Below are positions 45,910-61,100 of a stretch of 64,000 nucleotides of DNA, in pieces (position 1 is the first letter of the stretch; every line of letters begins with the position of its first letter). Origin of the DNA: Drosophila persimilis (Eukaryota > Arthropoda > Insecta > Diptera > Drosophilidae); the NCBI RefSeq assembly GCF_003286085.1, contig NW_020825288.1, positions 7,564,001 through 7,628,000 of the forward strand, given 5' to 3'. Below the pieces are notes generated by a model, which saw nothing but the letters and a program-made list of their open reading frames with translations, was not told where the DNA came from and made no database searches. Both the position numbers and the translations under genes were made by a program.

Positions 45910-48900
45910 CTCAGGCTTAAGCAGATGTTGGCCTTATTTGTTTGTCATTTAAAATGTTTCCTTCCTCCTAACAGCCTTGTGGATTTTTTGTAAATATCCA
46001 TTAGGAAAGTTGGAGGTGCTTAAGCACTTAGCGCGGCCCTGTAGGGGATGAGAGTCAGAGGAGGCTACTCAGTTTCGAGCCACAGTTCAACAAAGAATAC
46101 AACTCCGAACAATAACAGAAGATAGCTTGATAAAATTATACAAACATTCATCTACACATACATATATCTATGTACCTTCGAATGTGTGTAAATTCTGTAG
46201 AACAATTACGAGTGCAGGCTCTTTCTGTTCAGTAACTCTTTCTGTTCTTTCTACCTAATGACTTTTCCCCTGCTCTAAATCATTCTGTTTCCACTTGCCA
46301 CTCGGTTAATCTACAGGATCAAGCTCTTCCATGACTCCTTACGACCGGGCTGGCATATCCTTTGGCTGGATGTAGTGTATTAAATTATAGCACACACCGA
46401 AGGTCATGAATTCCTATTTTCCCATTTTACGTATTGCCTTTTCTCCAGCCCCAGAACCCCGAACCCCGAACACCGAACCCCGAACTCCGAAAGCAACAAC
46501 AAATAAATGAAAATTGTCTAAAAGCAGAAAAATAAACTAAACTCGCAAATTCGCATTTTTGTCGAGCACGCAGCAGACCCCAGACCCGAGACCCCAGCCA
46601 CCAGATCCCAGATCCTGAACCCCAAGGAAGGACTCCAGCATCCCAGCATCCCAGCATCCAATGGAACGGATTCCATTCTCGGAGCTGAACCCAATATCAA
46701 CACCACCAACAAACAGAAGCAGGGGGAGGGAACGGGGGGAACGCAGAAGGAGATGGTGATGGTGAAAAAAGCAAACGCAAAAAGTAGCGAAAAAATAAGA
46801 GAAATTGTATAAATTGAAGTCCTTTCGGACCATATATCACTTTACTTGACAGAGCAATTCCCTTATCTTTGAGAAATCCTGTCGACTGGAAAGTACGCAA
46901 GGACGCTGAGCGCAGGCCACGTCGAGGGGCCACGACGAGAGTGGCTGGAGAACGGCAAGAGCAGAAGGACCACGACCAATGCGGGCTGTAGTGCCGTCCT
47001 GGCACTGCCAAAGCAGCTAAGCTTGAGTTTAGCCAAACCCACAATACTGGGCTGACTGGGAGCGGGGAGGGGAGGGGTCTGTGCCACTTTGGGGCGTGCG
47101 TTGGTAGAGGGCGTGGCAAAGCTTAAGATGACAGCGCGCGGTTTATTTGAATTTCTTATTACGGAGTATGCCCCAGACCCAGAGCCAGTCCCCGAACCAG
47201 ACCCAGACCCAGACCCCTGCCGAAGAGCAGGAGAGCACTAGGAAGTGTGGGGAAAGCAGCTTTTCTATTTCCCTCGTTTCTTTTTTAATTTTCCAGCATT
47301 TCCCTTTGGATATCCCCGGATGGGGCGGATTCAATTAGAGCACCTTTCTATGCAAATTTTCCCGTTGAAAGTTCAATAATTGCCGATGTTCTACAAGGCA
47401 AATCAATGCCGTCAGGTAGGACAGACAGACAGTCGTCTGCCATTAAAGGATCCCCAAAACCGGGCCTTTCCCCCTCTCCCCTCTCCCTTCCATACCCCTG
47501 CGGTATCCTGTCCGCCGCATGCTCGTAATTCAAACCGAAAGACAGCCTCGTCGTCGTCCCAAGTATCTTGGGGGTTGCTGGGGAATTAGTTTTCTAACCT
47601 GCGGGCGCGTAGCTGATAATTAAAAATGCAATTTTTTATATATAAAAATCGCATGAAATAAAAGGGTAAGAAAAAGAAAACCCTCTCGCAGCCAAAGGAG
47701 CGGAAAAATGCGGAAAATGGCGATACCAAGTCAAGACAATGACGGCCAAAGGCTTCGTTTGCTTTGGCCCATCTGACGCATAAACCAAAACGCAAAATGT
47801 CGCCCCTGGGAATGCCGGATGGAGGGAGGCAGCAACCCTTTGAACAGCCACCGCACCAATCCTGGCCGGCAAAGCAACTTCATTTCGGTACAAAAGCGAT
47901 GCAATCCTGCCATCCAGAGACCTGCCTATCTACCTATGCTAAGCCAGAAATCTTAATGGCAATTTGAGCTGATTTTCAATGTTACAACTGGGAGTTGGAC
48001 GCCCTGCCACCACCCACCGCCTCCCTCTGGGTGGCTTGTCTGGCAACTCTTTATCAAGCCATTATGTGAGCCAGTCAGCCGGCCAGTCAGCGATTGAGCC
48101 ATCGATAAGTTCCGCCGTTATGTGGCCGAAAAGGGCTGAAGCTGAGGCTGGAGTGATCTCTCCTGGTCCATTACCTGGCCTGGCCAAACAAAGCTCATGG
48201 CCAGGGCCCTGGCCTGCCTGGCATTTTCCCACATTCGTTGAGAAAAGTTTTGTTTGTTTTTTTTTTCGTTGAGAGTGTGGCCCGCTACGTGTACGGTGTA
48301 CGGGCCCGGAGTCGGTTTCGGGTTCGGTTCGGGTTTTAATGAGGCGTTAATTAATTGCCCCGCTTGCCCGTTCTGACGCGGCCAAGAGCCGCAAGATTTA
48401 TTGCTCTCTCTACCACTTTCCTCCTCTTCGCTCGACGGCGGCCTTTGCGAAAGTGTTTATTAAAATATTACATTTGACATAATTGGAATTTATGTGGCAC
48501 AATTCGAGGGCCAAGCGCGAATCTCATCACGTTCGGCTAATGAGACAAACGGCGACAAATGTGCGACATGTAAATGTGATCTACAGCCAAAAGTCGAAAT
48601 AGAAAAGGAAATATATATAGATAATCCCATATCGATTGAGCAGGAAGGATTGAGAGGCCCATAATCGTTTAGGCCGGGTCCGAAAATTCCACTCCCAGGT
48701 GGGCCTTTGTTTTTGTTTTGGCTAATTAGAAACCATTTGAAGCGCCTTAGGCCAATTGCCGTGGCCGGCAAACAAGGCGTACAAGCAGCTAAGCCGCCGA
48801 CAAGCAACAGTAACCGTAAAACCAACAATCTCTGGATGACAATGGGCCACCATGGCCATCTTAAACGCCTGATCTCTTGTCGGAGCGCACATAAAAGTCA

Positions 48901-51900
48901 TCAAATTCACTGAAAACAACATTTGGCTTTGCGTTTACGTTTCGCTATCATTGTCACTCGAGAGAGACCCGAGGGGAGGGCACCACACATTTGGCTTTTA
49001 ACTTTTTTTTGTAGCCAGTGTGGCTCTGGGTACCCCTCACAGCACGAGGCACGAGGCACACCCCGCAGCAATCAACAAGAGTGGCACGATGCTCACGTTG
49101 CTGTGCACTGCGTCCTGGTGCGTACTCCCCCTCCTCCACCTAAGCGGCTCAAACCAGCCCCGGACCCAGTGCCAGCCAGAGTTGTCGTTGGTGTCTTCCC
49201 TGAGGGAAACGTCAAACAAATGACAGTTGATTAGACAAACATCTCGACGGCGGTGGCGGCAGCGGCAGCGGCAGGGCACAAAACGAGCATCAAATGGAAA
49301 ATTGTGAAATTATGCAATACGCTCCCGCAATCGCCAGAGAGGGGGGGTAGCACTGGGGCACAGGAAGCTGGAGTCAAATGAAGTAGTTCTGGACCCCCGA
49401 ATGTGCACGACGAGGCGATCTTAGCACGGCGATAAGATTAAACTCCGGGCGTACGCACCGAAACAGTTCCAACACCAATTCAACCTTCACTCCGTGCCAC
49501 TTGCCACCCACTATCAGGCTGCGGGCAACGTTTGCTTTTTTCCCGGGTAACAGTTAGACTGAAAGGCAGACAGAGAAACAGACAGCCAGACAGACAGACA
49601 GATAGATAGGGCGAGGGGAAGACAGAGAGATGGCACAAGGAGAACACAATGCCCAAATAATTGAATGCGATGAGGCTCATAGCCATCCCAGAGCCATCGC
49701 CATCGTCAGAGCCATCGTTGGCGTCGTTTTTTGGCATCAAGCCGTTAAACAACAGGCGTAACACAAGAGCTCTGGGGACTGCCGCGAGGAGCGTGGGCTG
49801 CGGCGACTGCGGCAGGGGGAATGTGCCTCCAAATGGGCCTCATAATAATTTGTGAAATAGGCAATATCAGTCAGGCCAAGTAGTTACAATTACTTAAGTG
49901 CTCCCGGCAGCAGAAACTTTCAGATGGGAACCGAAACAGTTACGACTGACCCTCCCCCCCCCCCAAGAGAGGGAGGGATTTAGGGATATGGCTGAGACAG
50001 TACCAGGTGCACTACCAAGAGGAATTGACCCACAAGAAAACGATTGTGCCAGGTGCAATCCAGATCTGGAATGCTTTGACCATGTAGCATGCCACACGAG
50101 AGCAAATATGCCAACACTCGATTGCATAAGCAACGATTTATCACATGGCACCGGGCCCCCACCACATTTAGCGTATGTTTTCAGAACAAATTCAAATTCC
50201 CCCGCCTGTCATTCCTGCAGGACCCTAGCCTTTCAAAGGAGATTGCACTCGGGAACAGCAAAATGGAAATGGAAATGGAAAAGGAGAGGAGGAAAAAATA
50301 AATAAACCTACTGGAAAATCCCCTCGAAACTGGACTCCGAAATGAAAACAATGCAAAGCGCAGCAGTTTTCAGTTTACGGCGTTCTGTGTGCCCTACCTT
50401 TGTGTCCAGGTCCGCTCGAACTCAAAAAGGGAAATGGTATGGAATGGCATGGGATGGTATGGTATGGTATGGAATGGAATGGCATGGAGTGCAGCAGGAG
50501 AGCTCAGCTGCGTTGAGTGGAACGTCTGTTTCTAGAACTGTTGTTATGCCTGGCTCTGGCTCTGGCTCGGGATCTGGCAGGAAGACTAACATAGTAGGAA
50601 GCCAGGAGGAAGGAGGGCACAGGGCACTGTGGATAGAGCATAAAAAAATGTCTCCTTCTGCTGCTGCTGGGGATGTGGCTGTTGCGTGGGCGATGCTTTA
50701 ACAAACAACAAAACAGAAGCTGCTGTTTCCCGTTTTGTTGATGAAATAAAATCCGCCTTTTGTGCATTTAATTTTTAGAATTTCCAGACAAAAGCGCAGG
50801 CAACAACAAAGGGCGTATACCAAAAATGTTAACGCAAACAACAGCAACATCACCCACAACAATGGCCGCATCGTCACAATGGCCAGAAGGACACTCGGCG
50901 AGGAGTAACCTGGTGAGGTCGGTCTCGGTCTCGGTCTCGTCTAACAAAAGGGACACCAACAACACCAACACCAACTGCAGCAAGGGGCCTGCAATTTGAT
51001 GCCCTGCCACACAAAGGCAGTGCCTCAAAAGCAAAGGGTTGCTGATCGCCCTGAGGGCCCTGCCGGAGTCGGAAACTGAGAAGAAGACTGGGAGCTGGTA
51101 GCTGGCAGCAGGCAGCGGGGAGCAGGTCTCAGGCGGATGACGACGACGACGACGACTTAATTATTGGCACGCGTTGCAATTTTTCGCATTGACTTTGGCT
51201 CGTTGTCGCTCCAGCAGGAGCAGCAGGAGCGAACCTGAGACGCCTTGCCACGTGGCGTATGCGCAACCTCTGACCGCAACAATGCCGCACAGAAATAACA
51301 GTAACAACAAACTATTAAAGAATCTCAAAGCCCCCCCCGCCGTCATAACATCACACAAAACAGCTCCCCGCGCGCTCGTTTCGGGGGAGGAAACGGAATC
51401 TTGGAGGATGGAATGGATCCGAATGGAGTCGAGTGGAGCGGCGCCACAGAATCTCAAGAAGTAAGACGCAAAACGCTGTAAAAATTACATCAATGGATTT
51501 GGTTCAGATCTCTCTCTCTCTCTCTCTCTGTCTCTCTTCTTCTAACAGCCTCCCGCTGTCTCCTTCTTATCTCTCTCTCGCTCTCTGCCTTTCTGTATTC
51601 AATGTGAAAATAATTTCTTTATCCTTTTTATGGGACCATTTGGCATGTGCCGTTATGCCAAACCCAAAGCCGGGCCAAGTCAGCAGGGTATGAGCCAGAG
51701 GGGGAGGGTGTGGGGGAGGGGGTACAAGGAGCAACGTCGTCCTCGGTGTGTGGGTTGGTTGGCCCGTTGTAATAACATCCCCCAAATGGGTCATTTGCGT
51801 ATCCTCAAACAGCGAATAAAAATCAGTGAATAAGAAAAACAGGAAGTGTCAGAGGACATCCGCATGTTTGCTGTTGCTGTTGTTCTCCCTGCGAGTGTGT

Positions 51901-51911
51901 GTGTATGAGAG

Positions 51912-51912
51912 A

Positions 51913-51936
<24 letters not shown>
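51912..51936. repeat. (GT)n microsatellite
   Basis: About 12 GT units in the downstream intergenic region. Confidence 0.9.
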
Positions 51937-51943
<7 letters not shown>

Positions 51944-53706
51944 TGGGCTGGTGCCATAAAAGGACCAGAGTTTTCGGGGTACCAATACTTTTGATTAAGA
52001 GTTCGACAACGTAACGCTGCTAATTGCAAACGACGCTCCGACTCACGACGATTTATGTCGTGACCGAAATGGTCATCGCATTCGGGTCTGCTCTCCGTTC
52101 TCGATCCCTCGTTTCCCCTTCCGTCCTTTCTCTCTCTCTCTGGCGAAAGGGCAACCTCTAAATGGGCATGTCTACTAATTATCGAGAGGCGTGCATTGTG
52201 CCCTCGAGTGTCAGGCTGTCCGGCTGTCAGGCTGTCAGGATTGTCTGCGGCCAAAAGGTTTTTCGGAAGGAAATTTAAAACGTTTCGTTGGGGGGAGGGG
52301 AGAGGCCAGCCATTGAAGTGTTATCGATGGATTTTGGCTAGAGTTACAGCCACAGAAGCTTGATTACATTCGATGTGGCCAATATGAGACGGATTATGTG
52401 GGTTGCAACAGCAGTTAACGCGACACGGGGGTGGCTCCAGGGAAAGTGTCTGGGAACTGCGAATAATCCCATTCATATTGCAGCCAATTAAAGGGAAAAA
52501 CTAATTTCGAATAGTCGTATGTGAGGGTGCAGGTCGATCATCGGAGGGGTACCCATGATTCCTTGGATCTTCTTTGGTTTGAGATTTCTTTTGGTTTCCG
52601 CATTGGTTTATCACAGATTTTCTTCCCCAAACTTGAGACTTTCCTGAAGAAGAATGTCTGTCCATCTGCTAAAGATCTTTTATTGGTTTTTCTGCGATGC
52701 ATTTTCCCATCGCTTATGCTAATCTCAAGAGCTATGGGCGAAATTAAACTTTCTAAACGCTGACATGAAATCCCCCGACAGCGGGCCATTCGAGTGGTTG
52801 TCTGCTGGTAATCCTTTTTTTTCGCAATTAACAACGCATACGCATGTCAACACAACAGCGGGCCAGCAGCTCCCCAAGAACAAGCGCGCGGGGGAGGGAG
52901 GGGGAGCGGAGGACCGAGAGGTGCCCCACAGACACCATCGCCATGCCGTGTCTGGGCAAGATTAATGGGCGAGTCGCGTTCTGTTGCTGCGACTTATGGA
53001 AATTCATCATTATCTCCTCCGACTTGGATAGCCGCGATGGCGATGGCCATTCCTTTGGCCTGGTCGTTGCTGGGTGCCGGGTGCTGGGTGCTGGGTGCTG
53101 GGTGCGTTTAATGAGTTCTCAAGCGATGTTCAATTCGACTCATTAGCTGTACTTTTCCTTGCTAGCCAAAAAGTGCAAATGTGTCTCCATCTGCATGTTC
53201 CTGCCCCACCGACTGTTGCGCATACATTAGGATCGGGGAGGGGCTCCGCTCGGCTCGTCTGGTGCTGTATCTCGTGGACTCGTGTGCGTATTTGTCATTG
53301 TCAACATTGGTGTAGAACAAGGCGAAGGCGAGGAAGATGGCAGTGCAGGAGGAGTGGAGAGGAGTGGTGGAGTGGCGGTGGAGGCGACTCCTTGTGGCTG
53401 CAGCTGCTCGGGGGCTTTCAGGCAGGTGATTAACATAAACGCCAAGTGTCATGTTCTGCACTTTCGGTCGGGTCTGGTCTGGTCGGGGGCTGCGTCTAAG
53501 CTGGCCACGCATCAGGGATTTCGGGGCCAAGAGATTGTCCCACAGCCAGCGAATGAATCCCTTCTAATGGCCATTCCGCCACAGTGACCCGATACACCCC
53601 CACCCCCTGCCACCCCGGCCACCCCGTTCCTTTGTGGCCATTGCCTAATCCAAGACTTGGCACGCGCTCGTTCACGGAGCCAACAACAAACGCCAAAAAC
53701 TTTGAG

Positions 53707-53716
53707 CCATAAATCA
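53707..53716 (-). promoter_or_regulatory. Hox-Exd composite site (TGATTTATGG)
   Basis: The + strand reads CCATAAATCA, the reverse complement of TGATTTATGG, a sequence preferred by Exd with Ubx/Abd-A-class Hox proteins. It lies about 18 kb past the hth 3' end. Motif-only evidence. Confidence 0.25.
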
Positions 53717-56341
53717 CGGCGCTTGCCAAACAAACAAGCTGGCAAACAAATCCGTGGTCCCCGAATCCGGAAACCAGAACCACAGCCGGGCAAACAGCAA
53801 CAACACCGAAGGGTCGGAGCCAAGATTGGGCGACGGGGGGACTAACTTGGCTGCTGCTGGTCCATCCACCTTGATCAATTCAAGAGCACGCACTTTTGAT
53901 TTAGGCAAATCCCCACTTGGATAGCCCCATTCCCATCCCCAGCACCACACACTATATCATGCATTGGCAGAAGTCATCGGATCGGATCGGATGGCAATGG
54001 CAATGGCAGTGGCACCCCAGCAGCAGCAGCCGGAAAGAAAGAAATCTCCATAATATATGCCGGAACATATTCCGCACACAAATTGCAGCCAAAGTCAGAG
54101 CCAGAGACAGAGACAGAGCCCGTGCCCTGACCAGTCCATAGCCATTCGTCTGTAGATGGAGTCCGCCTGTTAACTGTACGGCGGATTGCAATATTATAAT
54201 TCAAATTTATGCAGCCAAGGAACCCTTTTCACACGCACTTTCTTATCGACAGGGAATGATTGGGACAGGGAGTGGCAATGGGAGTGGGGAGTGGGAGTGG
54301 GAGTGGCATGGGTGGACATTCGCTTTCTGGCAAATGGAAAACGAAAAAACTTGTTTTGGCTTCGCATTAAAATCTACTGAGAGGGAGACAGAGATCGAGT
54401 GAGACTGGGCGACAGGGAGGAAACGGAAATGAAGCCAAACGGAACAAGCAAAACAAATTTACAAAATGAAAATGCCACATACACGAGGTATCACGAAGGG
54501 GGGGGAGGGCCACAGGCTGAAGGCAGCATCCCCCACGGTATTCGTTTGGCGATTTGCCTGTCACAGCCAACCCATTCCCCCTTCCCCCGTACCCTTCACC
54601 GCTGCCCGCTCCTAACTCTCCAAATATCGTTGCTGTCGCCGTGGCTGCCACTTGTTTTATTTATTGCTTTTTTAACCCTTTTTTCGATGGTTCGCTTTCC
54701 TTTCTGGCCGCCGCAGCCGTTTGTTTTTTCTTGTCTCTTGTTTCGTGTCTATGTCTGCCCCCCCGTAAGCATTGAAATCGAACCACCCACACTCCATGCC
54801 ACATTGGAAAGTTTCACTTTTGCGTGCCGCAAACTGCACTCCGATGGCGCTTAATGAAGTCTCCTCCAAGTCCATTCGAAATGCATTGATTTTCAGAAGG
54901 CCACTCCGGTTTCGAGCCGCTTTTAGTCTAATGAAAAGAAAGTGGACATTTGCATAAGCCCAGCAGCAGGACACCAGCAAGGAGGGACTGACAACTGAGC
55001 AAAAGAGCAAAGGAAAAGGTCATGGGGAGGTCTGATTCGATGGAAGTTCAAGGCTTAGGCTTCTGGCAATCTGCTGACATTTGGCCAGCCAGCCAGCTCC
55101 AATCAAGCGGTCAAGGCTCTCCACTGCCGATGCTGGCTAATCTTCATCTAAAAGATTGACATTTTCTGTGTGTCGACTGCTTGTTGGCTCATCATAAATT
55201 GCCAATCCTTAAAGAGCAACATCGACAGAGACAGCCGCGACAACTGGCACCCACCGACGTGCCACCGCGCCGCACCACCGCCGGGGCAACTTCATTACGT
55301 GGCAGATTCGAGATTTAGCTTTTCAGATTTCTCGCTTAATTGAGATGCAGCTCCAAAGTTGGCTGCTTTTCCATTAGTTATATTAATTGAATGGCAAACA
55401 CACGGCAGTGCCAAGCAGAAACTCCGTTAATTTTTTGTCGCCTTTGCCTGTGTGGCACCCAAATCGGTGGCGCAACCCCCAGGTAAGGCAACTTTTAATA
55501 CGAGTATGTGTTTTTTTTTTTTTTTGCTAGGGGGAATCACTTCGTTGCGGATGATGTATGGGATGATGGCGCTGATGACCTCATTGCCATCGGCACAGAT
55601 GGGGTTTGAGGGGATTATGCAAACCTGGACTGGACACTGGACACTGGACACTGGACTGTCTCTGGCTCTGTCTCTGGCCCCTCCATCGTTGCTAATAATT
55701 TCAGTTTTGTTGGCGCTTTTTGTTGGCTTTGTTTTGCGCATTCGGCCTGCATAATGACAAAAGTTTGCGCCAATCTCGTCCCAGTCCGTGTCCCGGCTAT
55801 CCAGCTCTCCGGCTCTCCCTCTATCCAGCTCTCTAGGTCCCAGCCTCAGTGCCAGCTACAGCTCCAGCTGCTCGTCGGTGGTCAGCATTCATTTGTCCAG
55901 CGAGTGGCGCACAAGAGAGATGACAATCATTTAATTAGAAACTTTCCCATAGGCTCGGGGGCCAGCACTCGCTCTTCCCGTCTGTTGTTTCAGTTTTTTC
56001 CCTGCCTTTTCTTTTCTTTCTTTTATGTGTGTGTGTGTGTTGTTTTTTTTCAGTTTTAATAAGTAGTTGTGCGAGCTGTTAATTAACTTGTTTGAACAGG
56101 TGTGAAAAAGTTGTCAGCTGGGGCTGAAGGCGGGGCCGGTAATTACAGTTGGCCAACTTTTCAGATGCTGCTGCCCAATACTGCCGCTGCTGGCCTCGCT
56201 CTTTGTGTCTCGTCTCTCATATTTGCATAAAGCTGCAACATCAGAACCAGAAACATCAGAGGCAACAACGGAGGCAGCAGCAACTCCAGCAAGTGCCGCC
56301 TTTTGTGCATTCTGCAACAGTGACACTCATCAGAGCAGAGC

Positions 56342-56374
56342 CGGAGGAGGAGGAGGAGGAGGAGGAGGAGGAGG
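56342..56374. repeat. (GGA)n triplet array
   Basis: About ten GGA units after GAGCC in the downstream intergenic region. Confidence 0.9.
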
Positions 56375-58151
56375 ACGCCGAGACCTTGCAGAAAAATTAA
56401 AAATTCCGATCGGAATTCCCCGATAAGTTGTCGCCGCAGAAACAATTAAATATCGCTGGCGTCGTCCACGACACGATTGGCATTTGTTATAGGCGCCTTG
56501 GTGCTCGCAAATGCGTAGCAATTGGCGCTACATTTGGCCACGGAGCTGCAACCGACGCCGCTACGTGACCGATCGCCGTTCGCGATACGCGCAGGCGCAG
56601 TCCCAGGCACAGTCCCAGGCGATCCCAGTCGACTATTTTGGGCTTGGGCTTGGAAGGCAGAGCATTCCCCTGTCCCTGTCCCTGTCCCCGTCCCCGTCCC
56701 TGTCGCCCCGTTCAAGTCAGGCCCGAGACAAGACAAGTCAAAGTGTCAGGGCGCCGTTTGGAGCGGCGGATTTACCATTTGACTGATGATCGTGATTAGG
56801 CCTGGGAGTTGGCTGAGATCTCTCGAATGGCCTGAACCAGATCCCAGGCTCAAACTCTAACAGGAGATCCGAACCGCACCCCAATGGAGGAGGTTCATTA
56901 AGCGAACGCTTTGTATAAATTATGCTAATGATGCTTCAATTGATTTGTAATAAAAATCCAAAACGTTGCAGAAATAAGATAAATATGCTTGAAGCACGCA
57001 CTCCAAACAGATCTGGTCTGGGTCCAGGTTCCAGGTTCCATGATCCAGGGTCCAGGATTGGTTCTGGTGCTGGCTCTGCCTCTGCCTCTGGCGCATGTTA
57101 TATCGTATGTACGGGTACGTTGTCTGCCTGTCGTCGCCGTTGTCCTCGTTGTCGTGGTCCCCCGTCATGGCCATGGTCAGGGGCCCCGGCGGCGTTTGGC
57201 TTGTTGCAGCTGCTGCGGCTGCGGCTACGGCTGGAGCCAACAACAACCAGAGCAGCCATAGCTGTAGCAACATTGGTGGCAGGAAGAAGTTTACATAATT
57301 AGAAAGCTGCCACATATGCTGCCGCCCACACCAGTGACCAGAGAGGTGAGAAGGGGAGCGAAGAGGCAGCAACCACCGCCGCAGACACCGCCAGACAAGT
57401 TCAAGTTGCCGCTTTGAACCCTTTTACCAATTGCCGAGCCCGAGCCCGTGCCCGTGCCCGTGCCTGAGCCCAGGGATGCCCCAGCTGCTGAAATTAATGC
57501 TCCATGTGGGCTGCGGATTGAGGATTGTGCCACATATCCCCCCTTCGTGTGTGTGTGTGTGTGTGTGCAAAATTGAGAAAACATGCCTAATTTCGTGTAA
57601 TTGCTATTTGATTTATAGCAATCTACAAAATTTGACTTTTGGCGCAGTCTGTGCCGCCGACAAAGTCCCAGAGAGTCGTCAACTTGCCCCCGTATGGCTG
57701 TACGGCTGTATGGGTGGCATGGTGTTGTATCGCCATCGACTGTATTTACTGTTGGACGCTAGACGTCGTGGCTGGTGGCCTCCTCCAGCTCTTCATCGAG
57801 GACTTTCCCACCCACCCAGATGCTGCTGCGGCTCCTGCCACACACAACATTTTCTAATGAGTAATTTGTGCTGCGAATGGAACTGAGCGGCCTTGTTAAT
57901 GATGTGCGTGCGTGGGAGTATGGGGAGTGGGAGTTCAAGAAGTGGGATGCGTGATAAGATTTCAAGCCAAGAGTAATTGCCTAGTGCAAGACAGCTGCGG
58001 GCCAAGACATAGCGGCTGTCAGCCCAGTCTGCTGGCGGAGCGAAGGGGAGGTGGAACCAGCAGCAACTAATGAAGTCGGGGCGGCGAATGTTGGGCGGGG
58101 GAGGGGCTATATGAGTGCCCCAAGTAGTGCAGTCAAGGATGGCTCTGGTGA

Positions 58152-58197
<46 letters not shown>
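58152..58197. repeat. (CTGC)n tetranucleotide array
   Basis: About eleven perfect CTGC units, the longest tetranucleotide run in the window. Confidence 0.95.
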
Positions 58198-61100
58198 TTT
58201 ATGCCACTCTATTACAATATTACCCGAGAGTGTGTGCCACCAATTGCCACCCAACGTACAGCGCGACGATGAGGCGCAGGTATGTGGCGCCCTAATGAAG
58301 CCCACCTATATGGGCACAGTCTCCTCCTCTGCAGACTACTACTCCTTTGGCCATTAAGCTGGAAAAGCGCTCATGTCTGATGACTTTTTGCGCGCGTTGA
58401 CAATTTTCCTGCGTGATGTGGCCAAGATTGATGGCCTGCAATTATCGTCGATGAGGTAATTTATACATACACTGCCAAACGGGGAGTGGGCGTGACAAGG
58501 CGCGAACACAGATATAAAAATATATATATGTATATCGTGTATATAGAATGTCTGTGTGAGTGTGTGTGAATTCAATTAAAATGAAGTGCAGTGCCATATT
58601 TTATGCAGAAATTGGAATTAAAATTAAAAACTAAATATCGATTGCAGAAAGGGCAACCGCAAGAGCGAACGAGAGAGAGGGATAGAGAGATGTGGCTGAA
58701 AGGGTTACAAAGGAAACACACACACACACACACACATATGCAGATGCGACTTGGTGTGGCAATAACACAAATTACGCAACATATGGTGCCAATGATGCTG
58801 CCCTTTTTGACGGCGAGGCAGCAACAAAGGTCGCACTGAGGAGGCAGGAGGCACTTGTGAAGCATGTGTGTGTGTGTGTATGCGTGTGTGTGTGTGTGAT
58901 TGCGGCACAATCCTTTTGGCTGTCAGTGATTTTAATGCCTTTATTTCTCTTGCCACCAAGTTTCGCCCCATTCCTTTTCCTTTTTGCCACGGGATTCGAT
59001 TGCGACTTCCTTCATTCTTTGCCGGCTCCTTTTTTCTCGACTTTCGACAAGCTTTTTACTTTTTTAATCTCAGGTGACGCCGCCTGGGTGTCGTAAATCA
59101 ACCTCACCCGCCTGCAACCCCTGCCTGGCTCTCTCTTTGCAAAGAAAGAAAGAAAGGGGTTGCCTGTGTGTGTGTGTGTCTGCGAGTGTGTGCGATAATT
59201 GAGTTGTGAATGTGTTTTACAGGACTCGTACGAGGAGGTCTGCGGATATTGATATGCGGCTCAGGAAGCTGCGAATTATCGCTTTATGTATTGCCGATAA
59301 GCAGGACAATGGAGGGGAAGTCCTGTTCTCTGCTGTGCTGTCCTGGAGGTGGCTCACTCCATGCTAATTTCGAGCATCCTCTTGCCACCCGGACCACCCG
59401 CGGAGAGCCCTTTCGTTTTTCCATTAGTTAAATTTCACTTTGCCCGAGAGCCCATAAAGAATTATAAAATGTCTTAATGGTCGCATAACAATTCCAACAA
59501 TGGAACCCGCCCCGAGAAGCGACACTAATCGCCAAACGAAATGAAATTTAAACACAAAAGTTTTCGCCCCTTTCTCCAGACACCACCACAGCCACAGGCA
59601 CTCCTCCTCCTCCTCCTCCTCCTCCTCCATCTCCTTCCCAGACAAAGACCAGAGATGGCCCTTAATTTTTGTGTATTCTGGCTGGAAAAGGCTTTTCTAG
59701 CGGAAAGTGTTAAACATGTCAGGGAATTTGTTTATTGGGCTTTTCGGGGATCTTCCACGAGCTTCGAGTGGGGGCCCGGCCCACACAGTGGTGGCTGGGC
59801 ATCTGTTTGCGCTGAAAGTTTGGCCTACACACAATTTCTAATTAGCCAGCTCCAAGTTTAATTAAAATTGAGCATAAGTTCAGGATCTTTGCAGCCGGCA
59901 TATCACTTGGCCAGGTGGCCAAGCCAGTGGCAATGGCAGATTTCTCTGCCTGCCACAACGCTAATTTTTAATTAGCGAAAATTGCACACAATTTTCAAAG
60001 CTCAGACGCCCATCTCTGCCTTAGCCACATTTCAAAATGGCCGCCAGCGAGTGGCATTACAATTAGCGTTGCATACTTTTGGGAGCCCGGCTAGGACGCG
60101 AGCCGTACATAACCTCAAAAGCGGCGCTGGCAAATGGCATTAAATAAAACTTAATTGACAATTTGATGAGCCCAGCAGGGCAACAGAGGGCGAGGCGGAG
60201 GGAGCTGCTGCAACAGTCAATTAAATTCGGTGGCGCGGGGCACACTCCATGACTTTTGCATTTATTTTTGGTAAAATTCCAACAAACTGCACAAATTAAA
60301 AACTGAATTGGCAATAATTTAGCACATCTCGGCATTTATCTGGCCGTGATGAAAGAACGAGAGTTGGAATGAGCATGACGCAGGAGCTGCAGCAGGGGCA
60401 GGGGCAACTGGAGTGGCAGGCAAACAAAATGGCGTTTTAACGCTAACTGACAGCTCAAGTTAAAAATGTCTGCTTATTGGATTGGAAATTATTTAAATAT
60501 TCGCTGCTAATTAGGCAGCCGACAAGCCCGCTTACTGTTTGGCCACATGTGCGGGGCCGTCCAGCTAGGCTTTGTCCTTGGTCCTTTGCAGGAAGGGGTA
60601 GCCATGTATCTATAAAAAGATATCATTGGAGTGCGACATTCGTTAAGTGAACTGACCTTCCATTAGCAGATTAATTTTAAGATATATTCAGATATTTGTG
60701 AGTGTTCCCAAAAGGAAGAGTATTTTCGCTGTGACATCATCTGTTTCTCGTTCCTCGTTTTGGAGTTCTCGAAATGTCAATTTAGGGACAGGATATACGC
60801 CAAAGTTTAATTATGCAAACAATCAGAGTGGTGGCCGGAGTGGCAGAGCAGGGAGTGGGGGTAGGGGTAGGGGGGGGTGTACAAGATTCAGTACTGACCA
60901 GAAATGATATACAACTAATTTATTTTCAATTTTCGGAAATCATGAGCACTATTAAAATGTTAGTTGTCCGACGAGCAGGCTCGTTCGATGGCTGGCATTA
61001 TCTGGCTGGTCGCATTAGGGGCACAGGCGGCAATGTGGCATGAAATTGACACAGGACAACGATCTAGTAGAGTGGTGGAATGTGGCACGAATGCGGTGGT

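Noticed and set aside
52538-52834. 98-codon - strand frame of varied composition
   Set aside because: No recognised domain, no neighbouring exons, and the opposite strand is open too. Not enough to call a gene.
58152-58197. Short tandem array considered as CRISPR-like
   Set aside because: Units are contiguous four-base repeats without spacers, and this is animal DNA. It is a microsatellite.
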